Shown here: piece by piece, positions 22,201 through 30,792 of the stretch
Layout of the letters: each line of letters starts with the position of its first letter
How positions within the stretch are numbered: the first letter of the stretch is position 1
Origin: Rhynchopus sp. YZ270_cl-10
Taxonomy: Eukaryota > Euglenozoa > Diplonemea > Diplonemida > Diplonemidae
NCBI GenBank assembly: GCA_964035575.1
Contig: OZ037917.1
Coordinates: 124,001 to 188,000, forward strand
Direction: 5' to 3'
Length of the DNA stretch: 64,000 bases
The notes under the pieces: model-generated
What the model was told of the DNA's origin: nothing
Seen by the model: only the letters and a program-made list of their open reading frames with translations
Databases searched by the model: none
Translations under genes and position numbers: made by a program

Positions 22201-22341
22201 TTGCAGTGCATCAGGCGTGTATGTTTGAAGACCAATAATGGCATCGATCTGCTTCTGCAGCTTGTCCTTTTCTTTCTGCAGGTCCGCCACTGTCTTATCG
22301 GCTTCGACTTCAGGAGGCAAGTTACCGCCACCACCATGCAT
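16238..22341 (-). CDS. P-loop ATPase of RHS/Crinkler-like multigene type, two exons
   Basis: Exon 1 is 22341-22096 (82 aa) and exon 2 is 18235-16238; both join in phase 0 for about 747 aa. The donor is GTATAA and the acceptor TTACAG. Exon 1 starts MHGGGGNLPPEVEADKTVAD and contains a coiled coil (ADLQKEKDKLQKQIDAI). Exon 2 has a Walker A-like SGMGDGKSRLLDE and a Walker B-like VMVLVDGAHNMD. The ATPase layout recalls trypanosome RHS and Crinkler effector ATPases, which form large transposon-associated families; this is a tentative assignment from motif style. A nearby fragment (16035-16140) shows that pieces of it are dispersed. A pyrimidine tract ending CCAAG just before the first ATG leaves room for another upstream exon. 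The exact C-terminus is uncertain. Confidence 0.6.
18339..18365 (+). repeat. 27-bp direct repeat, left copy
   Basis: Identical to 22026-22052; the core is ATGTTGCGAATGGGTCATGC. The pair brackets 3660 bp of element-rich DNA inside the ATPase intron. Without that DNA and one repeat copy the intron would be about 170 bp. Confidence 0.85.
18614..18905. mobile_element. MITE-like element of GTGTGAAA repeats, copy 2
   Basis: It has the same TGAGGTGATCCAG termini as the element at 7193-7633, inverted relative to it, and the same unique middle (about 18712-18778). It is shorter because the tandem units are fewer. No clear target duplication remains, suggesting an older insertion. Confidence 0.72.
18911..19860. 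mobile_element. TA-flanked DNA element with 34-bp inverted termini
   Basis: The end starting TATATCAGTCAATAA (18911-18944) matches the inverse of 19827-19860 with two differences over 34 bp. The flanks are TA-rich, fitting a Tc1/mariner-style TA target, but the duplication cannot be set apart from the terminus. A ~85-bp direct repeat lies inside (19155-19241 and 19732-19819). Noncoding. Confidence 0.65.
19867..20005. repeat. 139-bp foldback
   Basis: TAGTGTAATTATT at the left matches AATAATTACACTA at the right. Further in, GGTTCTGGCACGAGTTTTCC pairs with GGAAAACGAGTGCCAGAACC. The whole unit can fold almost end to end, as foldback MITEs do. A related GTGTAATTATTTCC stretch lies at about 20189. 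Confidence 0.6.
20329..21501. mobile_element. piggyBac-like non-autonomous element (TTAA target)
   Basis: The left end is TTAA then CCCTTTGGGGACC (TTAA at 20325-20328); the right end is the inverse GGTCCCCAAAGGG followed by TTA. TTAA target sites and CCCTTTG-type ends are the mark of piggyBac/Looper elements. The last A of the right TTAA was separated by a later insertion (21505-21803). No transposase is encoded, so it is a 1.17-kb MITE-type relative. Confidence 0.7.
21505..21803. mobile_element. TA-targeting MITE nested at the end of the piggyBac-like element
   Basis: The ends are inverted: CTGGGG... with GCGAATAAGAGAT, and ATCTCTTATTCGC ...CCCCAG. It is flanked by TA at 21503-21504 and 21804-21805. 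Removing it and one TA restores GGGTTAATAAA, that is, the intact right TTAA of the neighbouring piggyBac-like element. Confidence 0.72.
22026..22052 (+). repeat. 27-bp direct repeat, right copy
   Basis: Identical to 18339-18365. Confidence 0.85.
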
Positions 22342-23205
22342 ACTTGGGGGAAGGGAGGGGAGGGGAGGGGGATGTGTGAGAGGGAGAAGTGTGTATCCTG
22401 TTGTGATGTAGAGTAGGTGAGTTGGTGAGAGGAGGTTTCGGGGCAAATTGACCCCACCACAGCGCGGACGGATTCCGGAAATGCCAATCGCGGCATGTTT
22501 TGGGGCTGAAAACCCACTTTTTTTTCCAGGGAAAAAATTTGCTTCCGGATGTCGGAATTTTCCGGAAAATTTCCAGAATTAGGAAACACCCTGCTATGCA
22601 CACATGTTGCTGTTTCTCCCCTCCCTTCCCCGTCACCCTCTTTGCATTCCCTTTTCCCCCGAAAACACGACGGGACCCAGTGACAAGTGACAAGTGAAAA
22701 TGACAAGTGAATGACAAGTGAAATGGGTGACAAGTAAATGACAAGTGATTCACTTGTCACTTGTCATTGGGTCCCGTGGTGAACCTGGTCAGCACGAGGC
22801 AAGTCGCCACCACCAGAATCCTGACCAAACATACTACTACGAGAGAAAGGGGTTGAGAGACAGAACAAAACGACACGAAACGAATAAAAGAAAAATAAGG
22901 GAAACAAACGTTACAGGGGAAGGGGCGGTGTGAAGGGGAAGAAGAGATAGGATCAGTGTAGGAATGTGGTGCGTGTAGGTTGTGGGATGGGGTGGTAGAG
23001 GGTGTACAAGCAATGCAAAGGAGGGGGGAGTGGGGCTTTTGTTTATCATCCACCTTCTAACTCACAACAACAAAACATGCTTGTATAATCTGTTCAGATG
23101 CTTATTTTGAGTTGTGGGTGCAAATACAATGAAAATTTATCAAAATGCTTTTTATAAAGACAAGAGTACACTTACAAATTTATCCCCCTCCCGAATCTAT
23201 GAACA
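22342..23205. other. Intergenic spacer with a GTGACAAGT foldback
   Basis: No gene is supported. A foldback occupies 22671-22776. The segment 22440-22590 is pyrimidine/purine-skewed with no coding character. Confidence 0.5.
22671..22776. repeat. Foldback of GTGACAAGT units
   Basis: CGGGACCC...GTGACAAGTGACAAG at the left pairs with CTTGTCACTTGTC...GGGTCCCG at the right. Degenerate GTGACAAGT/AATGACAAGT units lie between. Confidence 0.6.
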
Positions 23206-24189
23206 TTATGTCACAAACGTAGGCTGGAACCTACGCCCTTCTGAGGACAGGCTTGGGTACGGTTTGTACACAGTAGGCGGGGTACCACCCATGATGCCAC
23301 TTCCATCCTCTGCAAAACCCCCGCTGTAGCCACGACGGATGTCTGGCGAGAAGCTCCGCAGACCTGCAGGGCTGCGAGCCCCCATTATACCACCTCCTTC
23401 TCCAACCCTCCCTGGCGAGAGACCCCTTTGCGGCGACACTTCTTTGTGCTGCTCGGTGTTGACGTCGTCAATCTGTACCCTTCGCCCACCACCACGTGAA
23501 CCTTGACGCGAGGATTTGCCCTTCGAAACCCACTCCATTCCGTTGTTTTCGGGGCTTTTACTGCGATGGCGAGAACGTGATTTGGAGGTTCGGTAGCTCC
23601 GTGCTGGGCGGAAGTGGTAACGGTCGTCTGGGTTGGTCGCGATGGTGCCGTGGTGTGCAGGGCGGGTGAACTGTTGTTCTGGCGGGGGGTGATGCAGCTG
23701 GGGGTCTACCGGGTGCGGTTTCACCACCTCAGCCCAGCCGTGAGGTGGTTCCCAGCCGAGCTCGGACGGCTGTTCAGGGTCGATAACCAAGAAGGTCCTG
23801 CCCTCATCGCACGCAGGGGAGACATGCGCAGCAGCACCAGCCTTGCCATAATCATGCGAGCTAACCTGATACGTATCCTTCACACCACGCGCAATAAGAC
23901 TGTTCTTCGGGGACGTCCGTGGATGTCGACGCTTCCCCTGCCCAGTCACTGCAGTAGCGGACATCTGCTTCGAAAGAATCCCTGATTTACGCAACGCCCA
24001 ATACCACCGCTCTGCCTTGAAAACAAGCGACCCAGGCCAGTTCTGCGAGGTATGATCGCCCCGCCCCACAAGGCTCATCAAGGCCACCAACGAGGTAACA
24101 CCAGAGCGAAGAACCAGACCCGCTTCTGCAGGTGTGACCTCCACCTCCTGGCTGATGTGTGCAACGAATTCCGCCTCTGTTAAGGACAT
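23206..24189 (-). CDS. Ser/Arg-rich hypothetical protein
   Basis: A single exon encodes 327 aa starting MSLTEAEFVAHISQEVEVTP. The first ~90 residues look folded, with LVLRSGVTSLVALMSLVGRG and FKAERWYWALRKSGILSKQ. The rest is basic, His/Pro/Ser-rich and disordered, with an RS-like patch (SYRTSKSRSRHRSKSPE) and a repeated GIMG(A/G) motif near the C-terminus. No family is recognised; RNA or chromatin binding is possible from the RS patch only. The inner ATG at 24189 was preferred to an upstream in-frame ATG at 24237 because the extra residues are encoded by an A-rich leader. Confidence 0.65.
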   Translation of the reverse strand: MSLTEAEFVAHISQEVEVTPAEAGLVLRSGVTSLVALMSLVGRGDHTSQNWPGSLVFKAERWYWALRKSGILSKQMSATAVTGQGKRRHPRTSPKNSLIARGVKDTYQVSSHDYGKAGAAAHVSPACDEGRTFLVIDPEQPSELGWEPPHGWAEVVKPHPVDPQLHHPPPEQQFTRPAHHGTIATNPDDRYHFRPARSYRTSKSRSRHRSKSPENNGMEWVSKGKSSRQGSRGGGRRVQIDDVNTEQHKEVSPQRGLSPGRVGEGGGIMGARSPAGLRSFSPDIRRGYSGGFAEDGSGIMGGTPPTVYKPYPSLSSEGRRFQPTFVT

Positions 24190-24339
24190 TGTTTTGGTAT
24201 TTTTTTTGCCTTTTTTTGTGTAGAAAATGAGAAGCAAAAAAATATGTCCGAAAGAGAGACGCTGTGTGGAGGGTATGGAGGAGGAGGGGGAGGAGAAGAG
24301 GGTGTGCTCCCAATCCGCTTTTCCTTTTCCTTTGCTTTT

Positions 24340-24800
24340 CCTTCAAAACACCGTCAGTCCCCAAAATTACCTCACTGACAGGCAGGAGGAAAATATAGGT
24401 GAAACATGACTCCATCCTTAGTGGGACACCACCTAGATGTCATAAGATGACCTGACCCAAGCGGTTTTAGAGGATGCAGCTGCAGGACGAAGAGGAATGG
24501 GGAAAGAGAAGTGGAAGCAGAAGACTGCCGCAAAGAGCCTGAAGGCAAAGCTGTGCCTAAAATGCAACATTATGAGTGCATCCAACTGAAAGTAATGTAG
24601 AAAGCAAATCAAATATTGAAATCTGTTTCTTTCTTTTTCTGTTGCGCCTCAGAGACGGTATGTGGTGTAGGGGAACAATGCACACCACACTGCGCATCAC
24701 GACTTTTTGCGGGACTACAATGATATTATTTGAGGGGCTAAAAACACTTTGCATAAAACCTCGAGTTTTACAGTGTGCAGGGGCCGCTAGCATATTAGTA
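24340..24800 (+). repeat. Dispersed ~450-bp repeat, copy A (uninterrupted)
   Basis: It runs from the ...CCAAAATTACCT stretch (about 24360), through GTGAAACATGACTCCATCCT, to GCAGGGGCCGCTAGCATATT. Copy B is at 35415-36560, split by an inserted TA element at the point corresponding to 24668-24669. Both copies lie 150-600 bp upstream of a minus-strand gene. No tRNA- or 5S-like promoter was recognised. Confidence 0.7.
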
Positions 24801-24922
24801 GGGGCTAAAAAAAAAAACTTTCCCTTTTTTTCTTTCTCTTATTTGAATAATCCGTTGACAGAGGTGTCGCATCACCATTGTCACTATCATTATTTTTTTC
24901 TTTTCTTTTTTTCTTTTTTCCG

Positions 24923-25023
24923 CCTGATTTTTACCCCGCGTATAGGCGCGTATAAGCGCGTAAAGGCGTGTACGGACGGTCTGTATATGCCTATACGGCC
25001 CTATACGCGGGGTAAAAATCAGG
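24923..25023. repeat. 101-bp hairpin
   Basis: CCTGATTTTTACCCCGCGTA at the left matches the inverse TACGCGGGGTAAAAATCAGG at the right, with GCGCGTATA-type units between. It is a compact foldback element with no clear target duplication. Confidence 0.6.
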
Positions 25024-25053
25024 TGGTTTTTCTTTTGAAAAACAATAAATAAA

Positions 25054-26594
25054 GGGATAAGGACAGTCTGGCCCACTACGTTTGACTTTTGGACAGTATG
25101 GGCCCAACATGTTTCGATAAAGACAGTTCAGCCCCAAACGTTTGCAAAAAAGACAGTTCAGACCCAAAACGTTTGCAAAAAAGACAGTTCAGACCCAAAA
25201 CGTTTGTAAAAAAGACAGTTCAGACCCAAAACGTTTGCAAAAAAGACAGTTCAGACCCAGGCAGCGGTAGGGAGGGTTTGTGGGTTTCTGGTGGGAGGGG
25301 TGTTCGCGGGGGTACCCCCCGCTGAATCTGGCACTGGGGTGCCCAAGCACCCAGATACGCAGGTACACACGTACACGTACCCTAATTGCCAGAGTCGACG
25401 CAACAAAAAAGTCCAAAAGACTTTGTTGGTGGCCTTACTCATTTGGATCACAACAATTTTGGCCCAGGCATGCTCTTGAAGTATGACAATTTAGTGTGTA
25501 TGGGGCAGGGTGTTGTTTTGTTCTGAATTCTCTTTGTTATAACATCTATCTAGCATCAAAATTGTGGAAAACTTTGCACCCCAAACACCCTCAACAACGC
25601 CCGCCAAAAGGCGCCCCTTGTTTCTGGGAGTTGGTTCTCATGTTTGATACACTACACAGCAGACATTCCTCTGAGTCCAACGCTTGTGCGGCGTTGTACG
25701 TAAGGTGCACTAAGACAGGGTCTGGTGGTAAATTTTGCGTACTGCGACGTGGTACTGCGTGGGTCTGGGAATATGGGTACCTGGGTACAGGATATTTGTT
25801 GTGAAAGACATCTTCCACCATGCATTGAGGAGGGTAAGACAGTGGTCGCAGTTTGTACTTGATAGCATTACAACATCTAACTTCTCCACGGGGGTCTTGG
25901 GCCGTTCACTCGGTTATACCTTGACTAGCGGAAGAGGCCTTTTTGGTCTCTAGAATATCCGGTCTTCCCGAACGGAGGCACACTTTGTGTGTTACTACGA
26001 CCTGGCAACTTCCAGCAGTAGGTTAAGTAATCTTTCTTGTAAATTGTTGGATCATTATCTCCTCAGTGCATGAATGCCCCACGTGATTGGACACTTTTGT
26101 GTTTGTCATGTGGAGCTGTGGTTGCTCTTTCACGACTTTTTTCCTTGTACACCAGTGTACCGTGTACCTGGGTACCTAGGCACCTGGTCGCCTGGGTACG
26201 TACCGGTAAATGTGACCAAATACCTGGTCATCTGACCAGGTTTTCCTGGTCATGACCAGGTGGTCTGACCAGGTATACCTGGTCAGATGACCAGGTATCT
26301 GGTCAGACCTCTGACCAGCGCACGGTGATAGCCGTGCCCAAGACCCACCCAGGGGTGGCATTTTTGGGCTCAGGTGGGTGCAGCTGCCTGGGTCTGAACT
26401 GTCTTTTTTGCAAACGTTTTGGGTCTGAACTGTCTTTTTTACAAACGTTTTGGGTCTGAACTGTCTTTTTTGCAAACGTTTTGGGTCTGAACTGTCTTTT
26501 TTACAAACGTTTGGGGCTGAACTGTCTTTATCGAAACATGTTGGGCCCATACTGTCCAAAAGTCAAACGTAGTGGGCCAGATTGTCCTTATCCC
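25054..26594. mobile_element. Mutator-like non-autonomous element, 1.5 kb
   Basis: Long inverted ends of about 205 bp (25054-25262 and 26390-26594) begin GGGATAAGGACA and contain tandem ~32-bp units with AACGTTTGCAAAAAAGACAG. A 9-bp duplication ATAAATAAA flanks it (25045-25053 and 26595-26603). Long termini and a 9-bp duplication fit Mutator-like elements, though this duplication is low-complexity. Inside, 26205-26320 carries palindromic GACCAGG/CCTGGTC units, and about 25560-25680 is related, inverted, to the core of the element at 35724-36426. No transposase is encoded. Confidence 0.62.
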
Positions 26595-26740
26595 ATAAAT
26601 AAAATACTGACCAAACAAACCCTCTTTTCGCGCGTTTTTAGACACACAGCACGGCCAGGTGCAGGTGGTAATATTCTACCACCTTCCCAGAGTATGCAGT
26701 GTACGGCGCAATGCGAAAGGCGGGGGGGAAGAGAAAAGAA

Positions 26741-26789
26741 AAGTGTTTATAAGATGATCCTACGCCTTCTCTGTGCGTAGACACCTTAG
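26741..26789 (+). repeat. CCTCTCGTG-loop hairpin, copy H3
   Basis: TTTATAAGATGATC precedes CTACGC, loop CTTCTCTGT, then GCGTAG and ACACCTT. The CTACGC/GCGTAG stem replaces CTAAGC/GCTTAG of other copies by paired changes. Confidence 0.6.
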
Positions 26790-27569
26790 AAAAAAGACAA
26801 AACTGTGAAATGAAAAGTGGCTCCCTCCTTCCCTGACTCCCTTGCACACATAGCTAAAACAAAAAAGTGAAGAAGGAGATCGACGCACAACAGGGGGGGA
26901 AAAGAGAGAAAAAAAAGGTGCGAAGGGAGAGTGGCATATTCTTATTCGTTGGATGGGTATAAGGAAACGGGACCTGTAGTGACCGGTGATTTCACAAGAC
27001 ACATACAGGGTATATATCATTCGTGGTTTTTGGTTTGAAAACTTTTTTTTTTGGAAAAAAACTTCGCTCGTGGCGTCCCCCTAGCAGCCACAGTGGCGGA
27101 TACACTATGAAGAAGTGGGGCACCACCACAAAGCAGTCAGCAGAGAGAAGTTTTCCAAAAAAAAATAATTCAAAAGAAAAAAGAAGAAAAATAAAGAAAA
27201 AAACAGGGACAAAGGACAGAGAGAGTAATGAAATAATAATTTTGTTGAAGTCAAAAGAAACAAAAAAATGTGCATCAATTATTTTGCAACGCTTAAAACA
27301 CAAAAACGCGGATGGGCCGGAAAAAAAAAAATAACAATGAATGTGTCCCTCCTGCACAATACATTTATATAGAAGCTATCGTACCTCCAACTGCACACAC
27401 GGCAGCAAAGGAAAAAACTGAGAGCTGGCAGCAACGTTGCAGTTTCGAACACACACACACACACACATACACATACACTTGGGGCCATATTCTGCGCAAC
27501 GAAGAAGAATTCCCCCCTATTAGTTATCAAACACACACACACACACCCCTGCCCATACCCCAAAATTTA

Positions 27570-27607
27570 GAAGATGAATGTGCCTCACTCTCTCGTACAC
27601 ATTATTT
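27570..27607 (+). repeat. CCTCTCGTG-loop hairpin, copy H12
   Basis: AAGATG is followed by AATGTG, a loop ending CTCTCTCGTA, and CACATT. The stem AATGTG/CACATT is again different but complementary. Confidence 0.55.
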
Positions 27608-27769
27608 AGAATAGGCGCGTTGTTCAGTTCCAGAGAAGAGTGTGAAAAAAAGAGCGTGCAAAAAAAGGGGGGTTTGAAAAGTTTGTTTCAACTTTGTTTT
27701 GTTTTTGTTTTTTTGTTTTTGCTACTCTGTTTGTTTTGTATTGATTAATTGCAAAAAAGAGGGGGGGGT

Positions 27770-28977
27770 TAGGGTCAGCGACTCCACCGTTTTATAGCCG
27801 GGAGCAATTCTCACTAAAATTCCTCACGGTATTTCTGGCCATTTCCAGGCCACCTCTGGTCGGAAACCCCCCCCAGAAATGGGTCAGAACCACCCTGTGA
27901 CCCGAAAATTCATGATTAGGGCGACCCAGAATATGATAAAATGCAAAAAAAATAGTGAAAAAGTGGCTTTTTGACGGTTTTGGCCATGTTGGGCAAAATG
28001 GCCATTTTTGGTGAAAAAAGTCAAAAAAACAGCAAAATTTCGACATCATGACAGCTCCTTGGGCACAAAACTACCCCAGGGAGGTCCTGTGAGTCCATTC
28101 CGACCTGTTTTGGGCACTTTGGGTACTTTTTTTTGGCCATTTTTTGGTGTTTTTATGGTAAAAAACGTCCTATGATAGTCCTATACTAATCGCAAGACGC
28201 CGTTTGTCCCACAGTCTGGACCAATATGGGGGCCCACAAATGGGTGAAAACCCCCGAAAAAGCACTCCGGGAACCCAGATAGTGCCAAATATCCACCAGA
28301 CACCCACCCAAACACCGCAGAAACACCACAGAAAATCGTCTTAAAAAACACACTTTTTTCAAAAAGGTTGTCAGACAGGCTCCATAATGACCTTTTTGAA
28401 AAAAGTGTGTTTTTCAAGACGATTTTCTGTGGTGTTTTTGGGGTGTTTGGGTGGGTTTCTGGTGGATATATGGAACTATCTGGGTTCCCGGAGTGCTTTT
28501 TCGGGGGTTTTCACCCATTTGTGGGCCCCCATATTGGTCCAGACTGTGGGACAAACGGCGTCTTGCGATTAGTATAGGACTATCATAGGACGTTTTTTAC
28601 CATAAAAACACCAAAAAATGGCCAAAAAAAAGTACCCAAAGTGCCCAAAACAGGTCGGAATGGACTCACAGGACCTCCCTGGGGTAGTTTTGTGCCCAAA
28701 GAGCTGTCATGATGTCGAAATTTTGCTGTTTTTTTGACTTTTTTCACCAAAAATGGCCATTTTGCCCAACATGGCCAAAACCGTCAAAAAGCCACTTTTT
28801 CACTATTTTTTTTGCATTTTATCATATTCTGGGTCGCCCTAATCATGAATTTTCGGGTCACAGGGTGGTTCTGACCCATTTCTGGGGGGGGTTTCCGACC
28901 AGAGGTGGCCTGGAAATGGCCAGAAATACCGTGAGGAATTTTAGTGAGAAAATTTTATACGGGAGTCGCTGACCCTA
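27770..28977. mobile_element. 1.2-kb near-perfect palindromic element
   Basis: The ends are TAGGGTCAGCGACTCC and its inverse. The two arms, each about 590 bp, are almost identical in inverse orientation around a ~20-bp centre near 28373. Poly-G tracts flank both sides (27761-27768 and 28978-28990), so the target duplication may be G-only. About 27868-27912 shares sequence with the middle of the element at 7674-8590. No transposase frame is seen. This is a giant foldback/MITE. Confidence 0.72.
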
Positions 28978-29282
28978 GGGGGGGGGGGGGTACAGTTAAA
29001 GAAGCACCCTTAGTTGTGTAGGCACAAGAAGAACAAGATTTGCACCGTTTTGTGGAACCCCATAAGAATAGTCGTGTACCCAGAAAAAAATGGTAGTGAC
29101 GAACAGCGGGACCCTAGGTTGTGGGGGAAAAAGCTGTGCATGCACATCTAACAAAAAACTGCAACACATGAACAACAACAGAGGACACTATGATGACGAA
29201 TATCCCCTCACAGACATCAAAAAAAAAGGTGGGTTTGGATAACGTCCTCTGCAATCACTCCGGGGAAAAAAAAAAAGGGAAT

Positions 29283-29320
29283 TCTAAGATGAATCTAAGC
29301 CTTTCGTACTTAGCCACCTT
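29283..29320 (+). repeat. CCTCTCGTG-loop hairpin, copy H4
   Basis: CTAAGATGAAT, CTAAG, loop CCTTTCGTA, CTTAG, CCACCTT. Confidence 0.55.
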
Positions 29321-29877
29321 GATACACTAATAGTTATCGTACATCATCAGCTGCGATTTAAAAAAAAAACAATGGGTTGCTCCTGCAACGACAATCCTGC
29401 AGGCTGGTGGAGTAAATAAATGACTCGACTCGCGGTTTTACCTATGGTTTCACCATTTTTTGTCAGCTACAAAGTAAAAAGTCAAGCCATTTACTTCACC
29501 GTCGTGCAGGCGTTGTAAGCACCTCTAACATTCTCGGAAATGATTTTTTCAGATAAAAAAAATTTTCTTTTCAGAGAAGAAAGTACACGAGGGCGCTTTG
29601 CCTTTCTTCCTTTTTCCAAACGATAAAACATAGGTGGACAAAAAAGGGTGAATTGTTCAGCATGGTGTGGGTGTAGTGATACAGACCCACCCATCCTAAT
29701 CGCAGTGTGACCCTTTTTCCCCATCAAGGCTTCATTTCGGTTCCCTATATCAAGTTGAGAACAGAGGAAGCGCAAGAAGCAACAACGGAATTTTAAAATA
29801 GGCAAACGAATACTGAAAATGATGGTGCACACTTCACATCGTATTAGTGCAAACAAAATACAAAAAAGAAAAGTTGT

Positions 29878-29915
29878 CAGAATGTGTGTGCCTCTCGTGC
29901 ACACACAGCTAGCAA
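29878..29915 (+). repeat. CCTCTCGTG-loop hairpin, copy H13
   Basis: TGTGTGTG and CACACACA enclose CCTCTCGTG almost exactly. It is a third type of complementary stem. Confidence 0.6.
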
Positions 29916-30792
29916 AAGTAAGAGACTGAAGGTGCCAACAAAGAAACACAGAAGTAAAAAAATAAAGATAAAGATGTTGTACATCCCACCAGAACCACCT
30001 AAAGTTCTTGCTTTTAGAATCGACAACACCTCGTTTCTTCGACACAAAATTCTGAAGGGGGGGGAAGAGAACTGAAAGTGAGGGAATCTAAAAAAGAGTT
30101 CGCAAACAAAAAAAAAGTGAATTTGATAAACATGCAGGCACCTCAAGGCGGATGCAGGCACAAAAGAAATGGTCGAATGAAATAGTCAGAAAATCCTACG
30201 CATCAGTTAGTCACCTGACACCGTAAGAAACCCTTCACCATGTGGCAGAGGTGTCTTCTTCATGCAACGCTTGGAATAACAGAGTATCCAAGGCATGAAG
30301 ACACACCCACACCTCATGGACGAAGTCACGCTTGACCAGGGATACATACAGGTGTGGGAAAACACCTGAAAAGAAGAGAAATATCAAAATGGGCATGTGC
30401 CCTAGGAAAGTGCACACAATCTTCAACAGGAAACAAATTTTTGGTTCGTCATGGGACATATAATAAATAGTTTTTCATGTACTTTCTATTCTACTGAATA
30501 GAAGGTAATAGGGTGCACTAAATGTACATAATAAATGAGATGAAAGATGGAAGGAAATAGCACCACAACACTCTGGGCAGCCTTCCATGCAAGGTATAGG
30601 ATGAATCATGAGAAAGGGAATTTTATCAGGGCGTAAATAGTTGACGAACGGTATTCACACGGCTTACACACACCAGATAGAAACACACACCTTCTTCGAC
30701 ACTCCCTGTCGCACCAGAGTGCGAATTGCAAAACAAAAGGTGTAGACACAAAGAAACGATGGCAAAAAGCGGTAAGTGTACACATGAAGCTC

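Larger units (their letters stand above)
26604..27769. other. Intergenic spacer
   Basis: No gene is supported. It holds CCTCTCGTG-type hairpins at 26741-26789 and 27570-27607, CA-rich microsatellites near 27451-27475 and 27530-27546, and otherwise A/T-rich DNA. Confidence 0.5.
28991..30792. other. Gene-free part of segmental duplication block A
   Basis: 28995-29260 matches 37159-37430, and 29930-30792 matches 37480-38412 in patches. Block A also has unique DNA at about 29320-29930. CCTCTCGTG hairpins lie at 29283-29320 and 29878-29915. The long open frames seen here fall in AT-rich repeats without protein character. Confidence 0.55.

Noticed and set aside
29491-30045. 184-aa minus frame and the 189-aa frame at 37080-37649
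   Set aside because: Phe/Cys/Leu-rich translations of AT-rich repeat DNA in the segmental duplication; not conserved in frame between the two blocks.
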